From the NCBI RefSeq assembly GCF_001995175.1, contig NZ_MUKN01000045.1, forward strand, positions 1 through 32,013: 32,013 nt of DNA, read 5' to 3'. Every line of letters begins with the position of its first letter. Within the stretch, counting starts at the first letter, position 1. The notes beneath the pieces were generated by a model. It did not search any database. It was not told the origin of the DNA and worked only from the letters and a program-made list of their open reading frames with translations. The translations under genes were made by a program, and so were the position numbers. Shown here piece after piece: positions 7,656-15,906 of the stretch. The DNA comes from Rathayibacter rhapontici. GTDB taxonomy: Bacteria > Actinomycetota > Actinomycetes > Actinomycetales > Microbacteriaceae.

Positions 7656-9173
7656 GTGAAGACCACGGTAGAAAAGCTGAGCCCGACCCGCGTCAAGCTC
7701 GCGATTTCGGTCACCCCCGACGAGCTCGGCCCCAGCATCACGCACGCGTACGGCCACATCGCCGAGCAGATCAACGTCCCCGGCTTCCGCAAGGGCAAGG
7801 TCCCGCCCGCGATCGTCGACCAGCGCGTCGGCAAGGCGGCCGTGCTCGAGCACGCCGTCAACGAGGGCCTCGACGGCTTCTACCGCGAGGCCGTGCGCGA
7901 GTCCGAGGTGCGCCCCCTGGGCCGCCCGCAGGCCGACATCGTCGCCTGGCCGAGCGACAAGGACTTCACCGGTGACCTCGAGCTCGCGATCGAGGTCGAC
8001 GTCCGCCCCGAGGTCGACGTGCCCGACTACGAGGGCATCGAGCTCACGGTCGACGCGGCCGAGGTCACCGACGCCGATGTCGACGCCGAGCTCGACCGCC
8101 TGCGCAGCCGCTTCGGCACGCTCGTGACGGTCGACCGTCCCGCGAAGACGGGCGACTTCGCCCAGATCGACCTGATCGCGACCATCGACGGCGTCGAGGT
8201 CGACACCGCCAACGCGATCTCCTACGAGCTCGGCTCGGGCGAGCTGATCGAGGGCATCGACGAGGCGCTCGACTCGCTGACCGCCGGTGAGAGCACCACC
8301 TTCACCGCCCCGCTGCTCGGCGGCGACCACGCCGGCGAGCAGGCCGAGATCGCCGTCACCCTGACCGCCGTCAAGGAGCGCGAGCTCCCCGACGCCGACG
8401 ACGACTTCGCGCAGATCGCCAGCGAGTTCGACACGATCGCCGAGCTCCGCGAGTCGCTCAAGGAGCAGGCCGCTCAGCAGAAGACCTTCGGCCAGGGCGG
8501 CCAGGCGCGCGAGAAGCTCGTCGACGCCCTCCTCGCCCTCGTCGAGGTGCCGGTCCCCGCGTCGCTCGTCGAGGACGAGGTGCACCGCCACCTCGAGGGC
8601 GAGAACCGCCTCGAGGACGACGAGCACCGCGCCGAGGTCACCGAGGCGAGCGAGAAGACCTTCAAGACCCAGATCCTCCTCGACCACGTCGTCGAGCAGG
8701 AGAAGGTCCAGGTCAGCCAGGACGAGCTCACGCAGTACCTCATCCAGGGTGCTGCGCAGTACGGCATGGAGCCGAACGAGTTCATCAAGATCCTGTCCGA
8801 GAACAACCAGATCGGCCAGATGGTCGGCGAGGTCGCCCGCAACAAGGCGCTCGCGATCGTCCTCGGCAAGGCGAAGGTCGTCGACACCGACGGCAAGGCC
8901 GTCGACCTGACCGCCTTCACCGCCGTTCCCGGCGAGGACGACGAGTCGGCGACCGACGAGACCGCTCCCGCGGTCGAGGACGCCGCTGCCGAGACCCCGG
9001 TCGAGGCGCCCGCGGAGGCCGCCGCCGCCGAGACGGCGGACACTCCGGCCGAGACGACCGAGGCTCCGGCCGAGGCCGCAGCGGAGGAGCCCGCCCCGGC
9101 TCCGAAGAAGAAGCGCGCCCCCGCCAAGAAGAAGGTCGCCGCTCCCGCCGAGGAGACCCCGGCCGCCGAGTAG
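7656..9173 (+). CDS. tig: Trigger factor (ribosome-associated chaperone and prolyl isomerase)
   Basis: Binds ribosomal protein L23 at the exit tunnel and shields nascent chains. 505 residues. The ribosome-docking signature GFRKGK is at 43-48, the FKBP-like isomerase domain lies at about 155-245 ([14 protein letters not shown]...), and the C-terminal chaperone arms run from about 255 to 425. The last roughly 80 residues are an Ala/Glu/Pro-rich tail ending with lysine clusters, longer than in E. coli (432 residues) but usual in actinobacteria. The GTG at 7656 has AGGAGA nine bases upstream and gives the family N-terminus; the frame is open upstream through the tRNA, which is an artefact. The gene stands before clpP1P2 and clpX, the conserved proteostasis cluster. 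Confidence 0.96.
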   Translation: MKTTVEKLSPTRVKLAISVTPDELGPSITHAYGHIAEQINVPGFRKGKVPPAIVDQRVGKAAVLEHAVNEGLDGFYREAVRESEVRPLGRPQADIVAWPSDKDFTGDLELAIEVDVRPEVDVPDYEGIELTVDAAEVTDADVDAELDRLRSRFGTLVTVDRPAKTGDFAQIDLIATIDGVEVDTANAISYELGSGELIEGIDEALDSLTAGESTTFTAPLLGGDHAGEQAEIAVTLTAVKERELPDADDDFAQIASEFDTIAELRESLKEQAAQQKTFGQGGQAREKLVDALLALVEVPVPASLVEDEVHRHLEGENRLEDDEHRAEVTEASEKTFKTQILLDHVVEQEKVQVSQDELTQYLIQGAAQYGMEPNEFIKILSENNQIGQMVGEVARNKALAIVLGKAKVVDTDGKAVDLTAFTAVPGEDDESATDETAPAVEDAAAETPVEAPAEAAAAETADTPAETTEAPAEAAAEEPAPAPKKKRAPAKKKVAAPAEETPAAE

Positions 9174-9191
9174 CACTCGCGCAGACGACCA

Positions 9192-9227
9192 CAGGAGCCG
9201 CCCCCGATCCGTCGGGGGCGGCTCCTG
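9192..9227 (+). terminator. tig terminator
   Basis: A 16-bp perfect stem (9192-9207 with 9212-9227) around a TCCG loop begins 18 bases after the tig stop. No U-run follows. Confidence 0.8.
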
Positions 9228-9256
9228 CCGTTCCGGCGCAGGCGCGCCGTCCGGTC

Positions 9257-9270
9257 CGCCCCCGGCGAAC
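9257..9270 (-). promoter_or_regulatory. Probable ClgR box 1 upstream of clpP1
   Basis: Read on the minus strand this is GTTCGC-N5-GCG, the form I recall for ClgR operators in Streptomyces. Its core CGC...GCG is palindromic. It belongs to a 20-bp direct repeat whose second copy begins 31 bases later. Confidence 0.55.
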
Positions 9271-9287
9271 ACCGGACGCTCCCGCTC

Positions 9288-9301
9288 CGCCCCGGGCGAA
9301 C
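9288..9301 (-). promoter_or_regulatory. Probable ClgR box 2 upstream of clpP1
   Basis: A second GTTCGC-N5-GCG, 31 bases (about three helical turns) from the first and roughly 50 bases before the predicted clpP1 start. The position suits an activator next to a promoter with a poor -35. Confidence 0.55.
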
Positions 9302-9329
9302 ACGGCCGGATCGGCGGGGGAGCGTCCGA

Positions 9330-9335
9330 TAGATT
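9330..9335 (+). promoter_or_regulatory. Candidate -10 box for clpP1P2
   Basis: TAGATT, predicted start near 9342, leader about 28 nt. The -35 region is GC-rich. An 11-bp inverted repeat (9273-9283 with 9318-9328) has its right arm in the spacer just before this box. Confidence 0.45.
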
Positions 9336-9369
9336 CGCCTCCGAAGCGACAACTGAAACGGAGCAATAC

Positions 9370-9957
9370 ATGGCCGACATGGTTATGCCCAACAGTGTTT
9401 TCGACCGCCTGCTCAAGGACCGGATCATCTGGCTCGGTTCCGAGGTGCGCGACGAGAACGCGAACGAGATCGCCGCGAAGCTCCTCCTCCTCGCGGCCGA
9501 GGACGCAGAGAAGGACATCTTCCTGTACATCAACTCGCCCGGTGGCTCCATCACCGCCGGCATGGCGATCTACGACACGATGCAGTTCGTGCCGAACGAC
9601 ATCGTGACCGTGGGCATCGGGATGGCGGCCTCGATGGGCCAGCTCCTCCTCACCGCCGGCACGCAGGGCAAGCGGTACATCACGCCGAACGCCCGCGTCC
9701 TGCTGCACCAGCCGCACGGCGGGTTCGGCGGCACCGCGTCCGACATCCAGACCCAGGCGCAGCTCATCCTCGACATGAAGAAGCGCCTCGCCGAGATCAC
9801 CGCGAAGGCGACCGGCAAGACCGTCGAGCAGGTCAACGAGGACGGCGACCGCGACCGCTGGTTCAGCGCCGAGGAGGCCCTGGCCTACGGATTCGTCGAC
9901 CACATCCGCTCCTCCGCGACCGACGTCGCCGGCGGCGGCGGAACCGCCACCGAGTGA
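9370..9957 (+). CDS. clpP1: ATP-dependent Clp protease proteolytic subunit ClpP1
   Basis: A serine-protease ring subunit of 195 residues. The catalytic triad is intact: S88 (GMAASMGQ), H113 (LLHQPHGG) and D162 (DRDRW). The oxyanion/substrate segment INSPGGS is at 55-60. There is no long propeptide. In actinobacteria ClpP1 and ClpP2 form a mixed double ring, essential in mycobacteria, which works with ClpX or ClpC1. The next gene is the second paralogue, 35 bases on, and clpX follows. The start ATG has ACGGAG upstream. Expression is likely controlled by ClgR through the tandem boxes before the promoter. Confidence 0.95.
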   Translation: MADMVMPNSVFDRLLKDRIIWLGSEVRDENANEIAAKLLLLAAEDAEKDIFLYINSPGGSITAGMAIYDTMQFVPNDIVTVGIGMAASMGQLLLTAGTQGKRYITPNARVLLHQPHGGFGGTASDIQTQAQLILDMKKRLAEITAKATGKTVEQVNEDGDRDRWFSAEEALAYGFVDHIRSSATDVAGGGGTATE

Positions 9958-9992
9958 GCCTTCCAGACGCGCCGAGAGATCAGGAACAGACA

Positions 9993-10658
9993 ATGAACGC
10001 ACCCACCTTCGGCGGAACGGCCTTCGGCTCCGGAGCCGCGCCGTCCTCGCGCTACATCCTCCCCACCTTCGAGGAGCGCACGGCCTACGGCTACAAGCGC
10101 CAGGACCCGTACGCGAAGCTCTTCGAGGACCGCATCATCTTCCTGGGCGTGCAGGTCGACGACGCCTCGGCGGACGACATCATGGCCCAGCTCCTCGTAC
10201 TCGAGAGCCAGGACCCGGACCGCGACATCGTCATGTACATCAACTCGCCCGGTGGATCCTTCACCGCGATGACGGCGATCTACGACACGATGCAGTACAT
10301 CCGCCCGCACATCCAGACGGTCGTCCTCGGACAGGCGGCCTCCGCCGCCGCCGTGCTGACCGCCGCGGGCACGCCGGGCAAGCGCCTCGCGCTCCCCAAC
10401 GCGCGCATCCTCATCCACCAGCCGGCCGTGCAGCAGGGCGGTGGCCAGGCCTCGGACATCGAGATCCAGGCGGCCGAGATCATGCGCATGCGCGAGTGGC
10501 TCGAGGAGACGCTGTCGAAGCACTCCAACCGCTCGATCGAGCAGGTCAAGAAGGACATCGACCGCGACAAGATCCTCGGTGCGGACGACGCGCTCGAGTA
10601 CGGGCTGATCGACCAGATCCTGACCAGCCGCAAGAGCCTCCCGGCTCTCACGGCCTGA
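9993..10658 (+). CDS. clpP2: ATP-dependent Clp protease proteolytic subunit ClpP2
   Basis: Second ClpP paralogue, 221 residues. The triad is S117 (GQAASAAAV), H142 (ILIHQPAV) and D192 (DIDRDKIL), so both paralogues are catalytically complete. The N-terminus is about 30 residues longer than in ClpP1 and includes [18 protein letters not shown], typical of actinobacterial ClpP2, which may be processed. The ATG at 9993, with AGGAA upstream, is preferred over a GTG at 9954 that overlaps the clpP1 stop and adds a segment unlike the family. Cotranscribed with clpP1; the pair ends at the hairpin at 10670. Confidence 0.95.
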   Translation: MNAPTFGGTAFGSGAAPSSRYILPTFEERTAYGYKRQDPYAKLFEDRIIFLGVQVDDASADDIMAQLLVLESQDPDRDIVMYINSPGGSFTAMTAIYDTMQYIRPHIQTVVLGQAASAAAVLTAAGTPGKRLALPNARILIHQPAVQQGGGQASDIEIQAAEIMRMREWLEETLSKHSNRSIEQVKKDIDRDKILGADDALEYGLIDQILTSRKSLPALTA

Positions 10659-10669
10659 TCGACCCTCGG

Positions 10670-10704
10670 AGGGGCCGGCGCGGAGCGATCCGCGACCGGC
10701 CCTT
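10670..10704 (+). terminator. clpP1P2 terminator with GNRA loop
   Basis: A 15-bp stem interrupted by a single bulged A and closed by a GCGA tetraloop begins 12 bases after the clpP2 stop. No U-run. Confidence 0.7.
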
Positions 10705-10806
10705 CCGCGCACCCGGGGTCTCGCCGGACGTCCGTAGCAAACCGTCACGACGGGCGCAACGGCCTCGAATCCCGGCCCGCCTGCCGAGCCCTCGCGATGC
10801 AGAGGC

Positions 10807-10812
10807 TAGGCT
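10807..10812 (+). promoter_or_regulatory. Candidate -10 box for clpX
   Basis: TAGGCT, predicted start near 10819 and a leader of about 70 nt containing AAGGAAG before the GTG. With the preceding terminator this makes clpX a separate unit. No ClgR-type box is seen here. Confidence 0.45.
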
Positions 10813-10887
10813 CGGAACCAGTTCCTCGGTCCCCGCACGACCGATGCACGACACGACCGACGCACGACAAGGAAGTGGGGCATCCCC

Positions 10888-12165
10888 GTGGCACGTATTG
10901 GCGAAAGCGCCGACCTGCTGAAGTGCTCGTTCTGCGGCAAGAGCCAGAAGCAGGTCCAGCAGCTCATCGCCGGTCCCGGCGTCTACATCTGCGACGAGTG
11001 CGTCGAGCTGTGCAACGAGATCATCGAGGAGCGGCTCTCGGAGTCGAGCGAGGAGACGAGCCACGAGTTCGACCTCCCGAAGCCGAAGGAGATCTTCGGG
11101 TTCCTCGAGGAGTACGTGATCGGCCAGGAGCAGGCCAAGCGCGCCCTCGCGGTCGCGGTCTACAACCACTACAAGCGGGTACGCGTGCGCAACACGATCA
11201 CCGCGGCGGATGCGATCCACGACGAGATCGAGATCGCCAAGAGCAACATCCTGCTGATCGGCCCCACCGGCTGCGGCAAGACCTACCTCGCGCAGACGCT
11301 CGCGAAGCGGCTCAACGTGCCGTTCGCGGTCGCCGACGCGACGGCCCTCACCGAGGCGGGCTACGTCGGCGAGGACGTCGAGAACATCCTGCTGAAGCTC
11401 ATCCAGGCGGCCGACTACGACGTCAAGCGCGCCGAGACCGGCATCATCTACATCGACGAGGTCGACAAGATCGCGCGCAAGGCCGAGAACCCCTCGATCA
11501 CGCGCGACGTCTCGGGCGAGGGCGTCCAGCAGGCCCTGCTGAAGATCCTCGAGGGCACGGTCGCCTCCGTGCCGCCGCAGGGCGGGCGCAAGCACCCGCA
11601 CCAGGAGTTCATCCAGATCGACACGACGAACGTGCTCTTCATCGTCGCGGGAGCGTTCGCCGGGCTCGAGGACATCATCTCGTCGCGCGCCGGCAAGCGC
11701 GGCATCGGCTTCGGCGCCCCGCTGCACAGCAAGGGCGACGAGATCAACATCTTCAGCGAGGTCCTCCCGGAGGATCTGCACAAGTTCGGGCTCATCCCCG
11801 AGTTCATCGGCCGCCTCCCGGTCGTCACCACGGTGACGCAGCTCGACCAGGACGCGCTGATGCAGATCCTGACCGAGCCGCGCAACGCGCTCGTCAAGCA
11901 GTACCAGCGCATGTTCGAGCTCGACGGCGTCGAGCTGGAGTTCGACCGCGGCGCCCTCGAGGCGATCGCCGACCTCGCCGTGCTGCGGCAGACGGGGGCG
12001 CGCGGGCTCCGCGCCATCCTCGAGGAGGTCCTCGGGCCGATCATGTTCGAGGTGCCGTCGTCGGACGAGGTCGCCCGCGTCGTCGTGACCCGCGCCGCCG
12101 TGCTCGACAACGCCGCGCCGACGATCGTGCCGCACGCGCCGCGCCGCCAGGAGAAGAGCGCCTGA
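10888..12165 (+). CDS. clpX: ATP-dependent Clp protease ATP-binding subunit ClpX
   Basis: AAA+ unfoldase of 425 residues that feeds substrates to the ClpP1P2 rings. The N-terminal zinc-binding dimerisation domain has C13-x2-C16 and C35-x2-C38. Walker A GPTGCGKT is at 125-132, the pore loop GYVGEDVEN follows at about 155, and Walker [10 protein letters not shown] is near 186-194. The IGF-type ClpP-docking loop is in [10 protein letters not shown], and sensor 2 is in TGARGLRAI. The length is normal. The GTG at 10888 gives the exact family N-terminus before the zinc domain. Confidence 0.97.
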   Translation: MARIGESADLLKCSFCGKSQKQVQQLIAGPGVYICDECVELCNEIIEERLSESSEETSHEFDLPKPKEIFGFLEEYVIGQEQAKRALAVAVYNHYKRVRVRNTITAADAIHDEIEIAKSNILLIGPTGCGKTYLAQTLAKRLNVPFAVADATALTEAGYVGEDVENILLKLIQAADYDVKRAETGIIYIDEVDKIARKAENPSITRDVSGEGVQQALLKILEGTVASVPPQGGRKHPHQEFIQIDTTNVLFIVAGAFAGLEDIISSRAGKRGIGFGAPLHSKGDEINIFSEVLPEDLHKFGLIPEFIGRLPVVTTVTQLDQDALMQILTEPRNALVKQYQRMFELDGVELEFDRGALEAIADLAVLRQTGARGLRAILEEVLGPIMFEVPSSDEVARVVVTRAAVLDNAAPTIVPHAPRRQEKSA

Positions 12166-12172
12166 CACCCTC

Positions 12173-12216
12173 CGCCCCCGTCGCGCCAGTTCACCAGGAT
12201 TGGCCCGGCGGGGGCG
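12173..12216 (+). terminator. clpX terminator
   Basis: An outer stem CGCCCCCG/CGGGGGCG (12173-12180 with 12209-12216) plus short internal GCCA/TGGC pairing lies directly after the clpX stop. No U-run. Confidence 0.6.
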
Positions 12217-12239
12217 TCGTCGTGCCCGCGCCGGTTCCC

Positions 12240-12245
12240 TAGCCT
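12240..12245 (+). promoter_or_regulatory. Candidate -10 box for the BenE-type transporter
   Basis: TAGCCT, predicted start near 12252. This argues against translation from the TTG at 12200, which would lie upstream of the transcript start. Confidence 0.4.
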
Positions 12246-12274
12246 GGCGGAGCGGGTCGTGGACGCGCCGCCCG

Positions 12275-13459
12275 GTGAGCCCGGGCGCCGCGGACCGAGG
12301 AGCCGTCATCGTCCAACCCCTGCTCGCCGGGATCGTCGCCGCCCTCACCGGCTTCTCGAGCTCGTTCGCGATCGTCCTCGCCGGAGTCGTCGCCGTCGGC
12401 GCGACCGACCGCCAGGCCGCGTCCGGCCTCCTCGCCGTCTGCGTGCTGCAGGGGCTGCTGTGCATCCTGCTGAGCATCCGCTACCGAGTGCCCCTGACGT
12501 TCGCGTGGAGCACGCCCGGAGCCGCGCTGCTCGCGGCCACCGCCGCGCTGCCGGGCGGCTTCGACCGCGCGGTCGGCGCGTTCCTGGTGGTGTCGCTCCT
12601 CCTGGTGGTCACGGGGCTCTGGCCGGCCCTGGGCCGACTGGTGTCGCGCATCCCGCGACCGCTCGCGAACGGGATGCTCGCGGGCATCCTGTTCCCGCTC
12701 GTGCTCGCCCCCGTCCGGGCGGCGGTCGAGATCCCCGCGCTGGCTCTGCCGGTGATCCTCGTCTGGCTCGTGCTCGTGCGGCTGCTGCCGCGCTGGGCCG
12801 TGCCCGCCGCGATCGGCCTGGCGATCGTGCTGCTGGTGGTCACCGACGGCGCGGCTCTCGCCGGGGCGCCGCTGCTGCCGGCGCCCGAGTTCGTCGCTCC
12901 CGTCTTCGAGATCGGCGCGATCGTCGGCATCGGACTCCCGCTCTACGTGGTGACGATGGCGGGGCAGAACATCCCGGGTGTCGCCGTGCTGTCGAGCTTC
13001 GGCTTCGCGCCGCACTCCCGACCGGCGATCGTCTCCTCCGGAGCGCTCTCGGGCGTCGCCGCGGTCTTCGGCGGGGTGCCGATCAACCTGGCGGCGCTGA
13101 GCGCGGCGCTGACCGCGGGACCGGAGGCGTCCCCGCTCCCGGAGCGCCGATGGATCGCGTCGGTCTCGGCGGGTGCGTCCTACCTCGTCCTCGGACTGGT
13201 GGCCGGTGCCGCGACGGCGCTGGTCTCCTCCGCGAGCCCGCTGCTCATCGAGGCCGTCGCCGGGCTGGCGCTGCTCGGAGTGTTCGTCGCGGCGGTCCAG
13301 GCGGCCGTCGACGAGCCGCGGCTGCGTCTGCCCGCCGCGGCGACCCTCCTCGTCACCGCGTCAGGCACCACCGTCGCCGGGATCGGATCCGCCTTCTGGG
13401 GGCTGGTCGTCGGGCTCGTCGTGCTGGCGTGGCTCGTGCCGCGCCGGTCCGCCGCCTGA
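12275..13459 (+). CDS. BenE-family (benzoate/H+ symporter-like) membrane transporter
   Basis: An inner-membrane secondary transporter with about 12 hydrophobic segments. It matches the BenE family through the opening LLAGIVAALTGFSSSFAIVLAG, the YVVTMAGQNIPGVAVL segment and the following GGVPINLAALSAALTAG segment. Benzoate is the family's type substrate; no aromatic-degradation genes are nearby, so the substrate here is open. The start is uncertain. The GTG at 12275 (394 residues) has no ribosome-binding site, whereas GAGGAG at 12297-12302 is five bases before an in-frame ATC at 12308, exactly where the family usually begins. Either ATC is the real start or the GTG is used without a site. A frame open back to a TTG at 12200 is too long. 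Confidence 0.78.
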   Translation: MSPGAADRGAVIVQPLLAGIVAALTGFSSSFAIVLAGVVAVGATDRQAASGLLAVCVLQGLLCILLSIRYRVPLTFAWSTPGAALLAATAALPGGFDRAVGAFLVVSLLLVVTGLWPALGRLVSRIPRPLANGMLAGILFPLVLAPVRAAVEIPALALPVILVWLVLVRLLPRWAVPAAIGLAIVLLVVTDGAALAGAPLLPAPEFVAPVFEIGAIVGIGLPLYVVTMAGQNIPGVAVLSSFGFAPHSRPAIVSSGALSGVAAVFGGVPINLAALSAALTAGPEASPLPERRWIASVSAGASYLVLGLVAGAATALVSSASPLLIEAVAGLALLGVFVAAVQAAVDEPRLRLPAAATLLVTASGTTVAGIGSAFWGLVVGLVVLAWLVPRRSAA

Positions 13460-13467
13460 GCACACGA

Positions 13468-13494
13468 CCCCCGGGGAGCACTCAGCCCCGGGGG
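13468..13494. terminator. Bidirectional terminator between transporter and M3 peptidase genes
   Basis: A 9-bp perfect GC stem (13468-13476 with 13486-13494) with a nine-base loop that contains part of the M3 peptidase stop codon region. It lies between convergent genes. Confidence 0.65.
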
Positions 13495-15548
13495 AGCAGT
13501 CCGCGTCGTCGCAGCAGCGGCTCGGTGAGGGCGTCGCGACCGCGGAACGCGCGGTAGGCGTCGAGCGGATCGCGCGACCCGCCGATCCCGAGGATCATCC
13601 GGCGGAAGCGCTCGCCCGCCGCCCGATCCAGACCGCCGTTCTCCTCGAACCACTCGACGGTGTCGGCGTCCAGGATCTCGCTCCAGATGTAGGAGTAGTA
13701 GCCCGCGGAGTAGCCGCCCGAGAACACGTGCGCGAAGTAGGTGCTGCCGTACCGCGGCGGGATCGCGTCGAGCAGCAGGCCGGCACCGCGCAGCGCGGCG
13801 TCCTCGAAGTCCTGCACGTCGACGCGCTCGACCGGATGCGCGCGCTCGTGCAAGGCGAGGTCCAGGAGCGCCGAGGCGAGGTACTCGGCCGTGGCGAACC
13901 CCTCGCCCCAGAGCGCGGACTCCTCGAGTCGCTGCACCAGCTCGGTGCTCAGCGGCTCCCCGGTCCCGACGTGGCGCGCGTAGGACGACAGGAGCTCCGG
14001 CCGGCGCACCCACATCTCGTTCACCTGGCTGGGGAACTCGACGAAGTCGCGGTGGACGCTCGTGCCGCCGAACCGCGGATACCGCACCGAGGCGAGGAGG
14101 CCGTGGAGGGCGTGCCCGAACTCGTGGAACAGCGTGTCGACCTCGTCCAGGGCGAGGAGAGCCGGCTCGCCGTCGCCGGGCGCCGAGATGTTCAGGGTGT
14201 TGACGACGACGGCGGAGTCGCCGAGGAGGCTCGTGCGGGTCGAGAGCGAGTTCATCCAGGCGCCGCCGCGCTTCGAGTCGCGGGTGAAGGGGTCGAAGAG
14301 GAAGAGCCCGAGCGCGGAGCCGTCCTCCTCGTGCACCTCGAAGACGCGGACGTGCGCGCTGTGGCCGACGAGGTCCCTCCGCTCCTCGAAGCGCAGACCG
14401 TAGAGTCCCGCGGCCGCGGCGAAGACGCCCTCGTGCAGCACCCGCTCCAGCTCGAAGTAGGGCCGCAGCGCGCTCGAGTCCACGTCGTAGGACGCGGTGC
14501 GCACCCGCTCCTCGTAGTAGGCGCGATCCCACGCCTCGAGGACGAACCGCGGTGCACCGGCCTCGTCCTGCTCCGCGTCGGCGAACGCCTGCATCCGGGC
14601 GAGCTCCTCGGAGGCGTTGCGAGCCGCGGGCTCCGCGAGCTCCTCCAGCAGATCCCGCACCCGCTCCGGGGAGCCGGCCGTCTGCCCCGAGATCACGAAG
14701 TCGGCGTGCGAGTCCGCGCCGAGCAGAGCGGCGCGCTCGGCCCTCAGGGCGACGATGTCCTGCAGCACCTCGCGGTTGTCGTGCTCGCCCCCCTCGCTCG
14801 CCCTGCCCACGGAGGCTCGCAGGATGCGCTCGCGCACCGAGCGGTCGCGCAGACGGGCGAGCCACGGGTGGCCGGAGAAGAGCGGCAGGGTGACGAGGAC
14901 GCCGGCGAGACCCCGGTCGCGCGCCGCACGCCGGGCGGCCGACACCTCGGAGTCGTCGAGCCCGTCGAGTGCCGACGCATCGTCGAAGGCGACGGCCCGC
15001 GCGTTCGTCTCGGCGAGCAGGTTCTTCTGGAAGAGCGTCGTGAGGGTCGAGAGCCGCTCGTTCAGCTCGCCGAGACGCGCCTTCCCCGTGTCGTCGAGGA
15101 GCGCTCCTGCGCGGGCGAAACGCGTCAGGACCCGCTCGAGCAGGTAGGCCGTCTCGTCGTCGAGATCGAGGCTGTCCGTCTGCTCGCCGAGGACGCGCAG
15201 CCGCTCGTAGAGCCGCGGGTCGAGCGTGATCGCGTCGTCGTGCGCCGAGAGCAGGGGAGCGAGCTCCTGCTCCAGCGCATCGGTCTGCGCCGTGCGGTCG
15301 GACGCGCAGACGGTGGAGAAGACCGCGCTCACCCGGCGCAGAGCGCGACCGGAGCGCTCGAGCGCCACGAGCGTGTTCTCGATGCTCGGCGCCTCGTCCG
15401 TGGAGACGATGGCGTCGATCTCGGCGCGGTGCCGGCGCAGCGCCTCGTCGAAGGCGGGCCGGTAGGCGTCCGGATCGACCGCGGCGAAGTCGGGCAGACC
15501 GTGGGGGAGGGTGCTGGGCTCGAGGAGGACGTCGACGGAGGCGTTCAT
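13482..15548 (-). CDS. M3-family zinc metallopeptidase (oligopeptidase A / dipeptidyl carboxypeptidase type)
   Basis: A cytoplasmic oligopeptidase of 688 residues, the usual length for the Dcp/PrlC group. The zinc site is H475-E-F-G-H479 with the third ligand E503 in FVEFPSQ. The flanking FLFDPFTRDSKRGGAW block and the C-terminal YYSYIWSEILDADTVEWF block are typical of the family. It degrades short peptides, possibly products of Clp and other proteases; that link is inferred from function only. The ATG at 15548 has no good ribosome-binding site, and a -10 TAGGCT stands exactly six bases before it, so the mRNA is probably leaderless. Convergent with the transporter gene. Confidence 0.93.
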   Translation of the reverse strand: MNASVDVLLEPSTLPHGLPDFAAVDPDAYRPAFDEALRRHRAEIDAIVSTDEAPSIENTLVALERSGRALRRVSAVFSTVCASDRTAQTDALEQELAPLLSAHDDAITLDPRLYERLRVLGEQTDSLDLDDETAYLLERVLTRFARAGALLDDTGKARLGELNERLSTLTTLFQKNLLAETNARAVAFDDASALDGLDDSEVSAARRAARDRGLAGVLVTLPLFSGHPWLARLRDRSVRERILRASVGRASEGGEHDNREVLQDIVALRAERAALLGADSHADFVISGQTAGSPERVRDLLEELAEPAARNASEELARMQAFADAEQDEAGAPRFVLEAWDRAYYEERVRTASYDVDSSALRPYFELERVLHEGVFAAAAGLYGLRFEERRDLVGHSAHVRVFEVHEEDGSALGLFLFDPFTRDSKRGGAWMNSLSTRTSLLGDSAVVVNTLNISAPGDGEPALLALDEVDTLFHEFGHALHGLLASVRYPRFGGTSVHRDFVEFPSQVNEMWVRRPELLSSYARHVGTGEPLSTELVQRLEESALWGEGFATAEYLASALLDLALHERAHPVERVDVQDFEDAALRGAGLLLDAIPPRYGSTYFAHVFSGGYSAGYYSYIWSEILDADTVEWFEENGGLDRAAGERFRRMILGIGGSRDPLDAYRAFRGRDALTEPLLRRRGLLPRG

Positions 15549-15554
15549 CCTGCG

Positions 15555-15560
15555 AGCCTA
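15555..15560 (-). promoter_or_regulatory. -10 box of a likely leaderless promoter for the M3 peptidase
   Basis: TAGGCT on the minus strand, then CGCAGG, then ATG at 15548. The spacing puts +1 on the start codon. Confidence 0.5.
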
Positions 15561-15577
15561 GGCCGCGCCCGCGCGGC

Positions 15578-15847
15578 TCAGCCCCAGTCGTCGTCCTCGC
15601 CCTCGACGCGGCCCTGCGGCTGCGTGATGTACGCCGCGTCCTCGTCGGGTCGGTAGGTGACGGTCGTCCCGTCGTCGAGCTCGACGACGGGCCTGCCCTC
15701 GAGCCAGGTGAGCTGCCAGCGCCAGTCCGCCGTCTCCGTGCCCGCCTCGGCGAGCTCGTGCTCGACGTCGCGGAGCGCGGTGACCACGATCTCCGGCAGG
15801 GTGGTCGGCGGCTCGCCGCCGAGGGGCCAGCGTGTTCCGAGCTGCAT
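15578..15847 (-). CDS. Small acidic protein of unknown function
   Basis: An 89-residue protein I do not recognise. It has an Asp/Glu-rich C-terminus (VEGEDDDWG), a central WRWQLTWLEGRPVVELDDG stretch that looks like beta structure, and no signal peptide or membrane segment. The ATG at 15847 is supported by GAGAGGA six bases upstream; the same frame is open to 16213 but only as the shadow of valS. Codon third positions are G/C-rich as in neighbouring genes, which supports real coding. It lies downstream of valS in the same direction, beyond a hairpin, and ends 30 bases before the M3 peptidase start. Confidence 0.7.
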   Translation of the reverse strand: MQLGTRWPLGGEPPTTLPEIVVTALRDVEHELAEAGTETADWRWQLTWLEGRPVVELDDGTTVTYRPDEDAAYITQPQGRVEGEDDDWG

Positions 15848-15869
15848 CGTGCGTCCTCTCGTCGGTGCT

Positions 15870-15899
15870 CGGGAGGCGGGCGGTCCGGCCCGCCTCCCG
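15870..15899 (-). terminator. valS terminator
   Basis: A 12-bp stem (15870-15881 with 15888-15899) with a six-base loop, seven bases past the valS stop and just before the small downstream gene's ribosome-binding site. The small gene may need its own promoter or read-through. Confidence 0.65.
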
Positions 15900-15906
15900 G
15901 CGCGTC

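Noticed and set aside
9333..9352. Third ClgR-like site over the clpP1 start region
   Set aside because: CGC and GCG are separated by seven bases where the motif needs five.
7518..9563. Minus-strand frame covering tig and the antisense of tRNA-Pro
   Set aside because: It ends with the [12 protein letters not shown] reading of antisense tRNA, a well-known spurious product.
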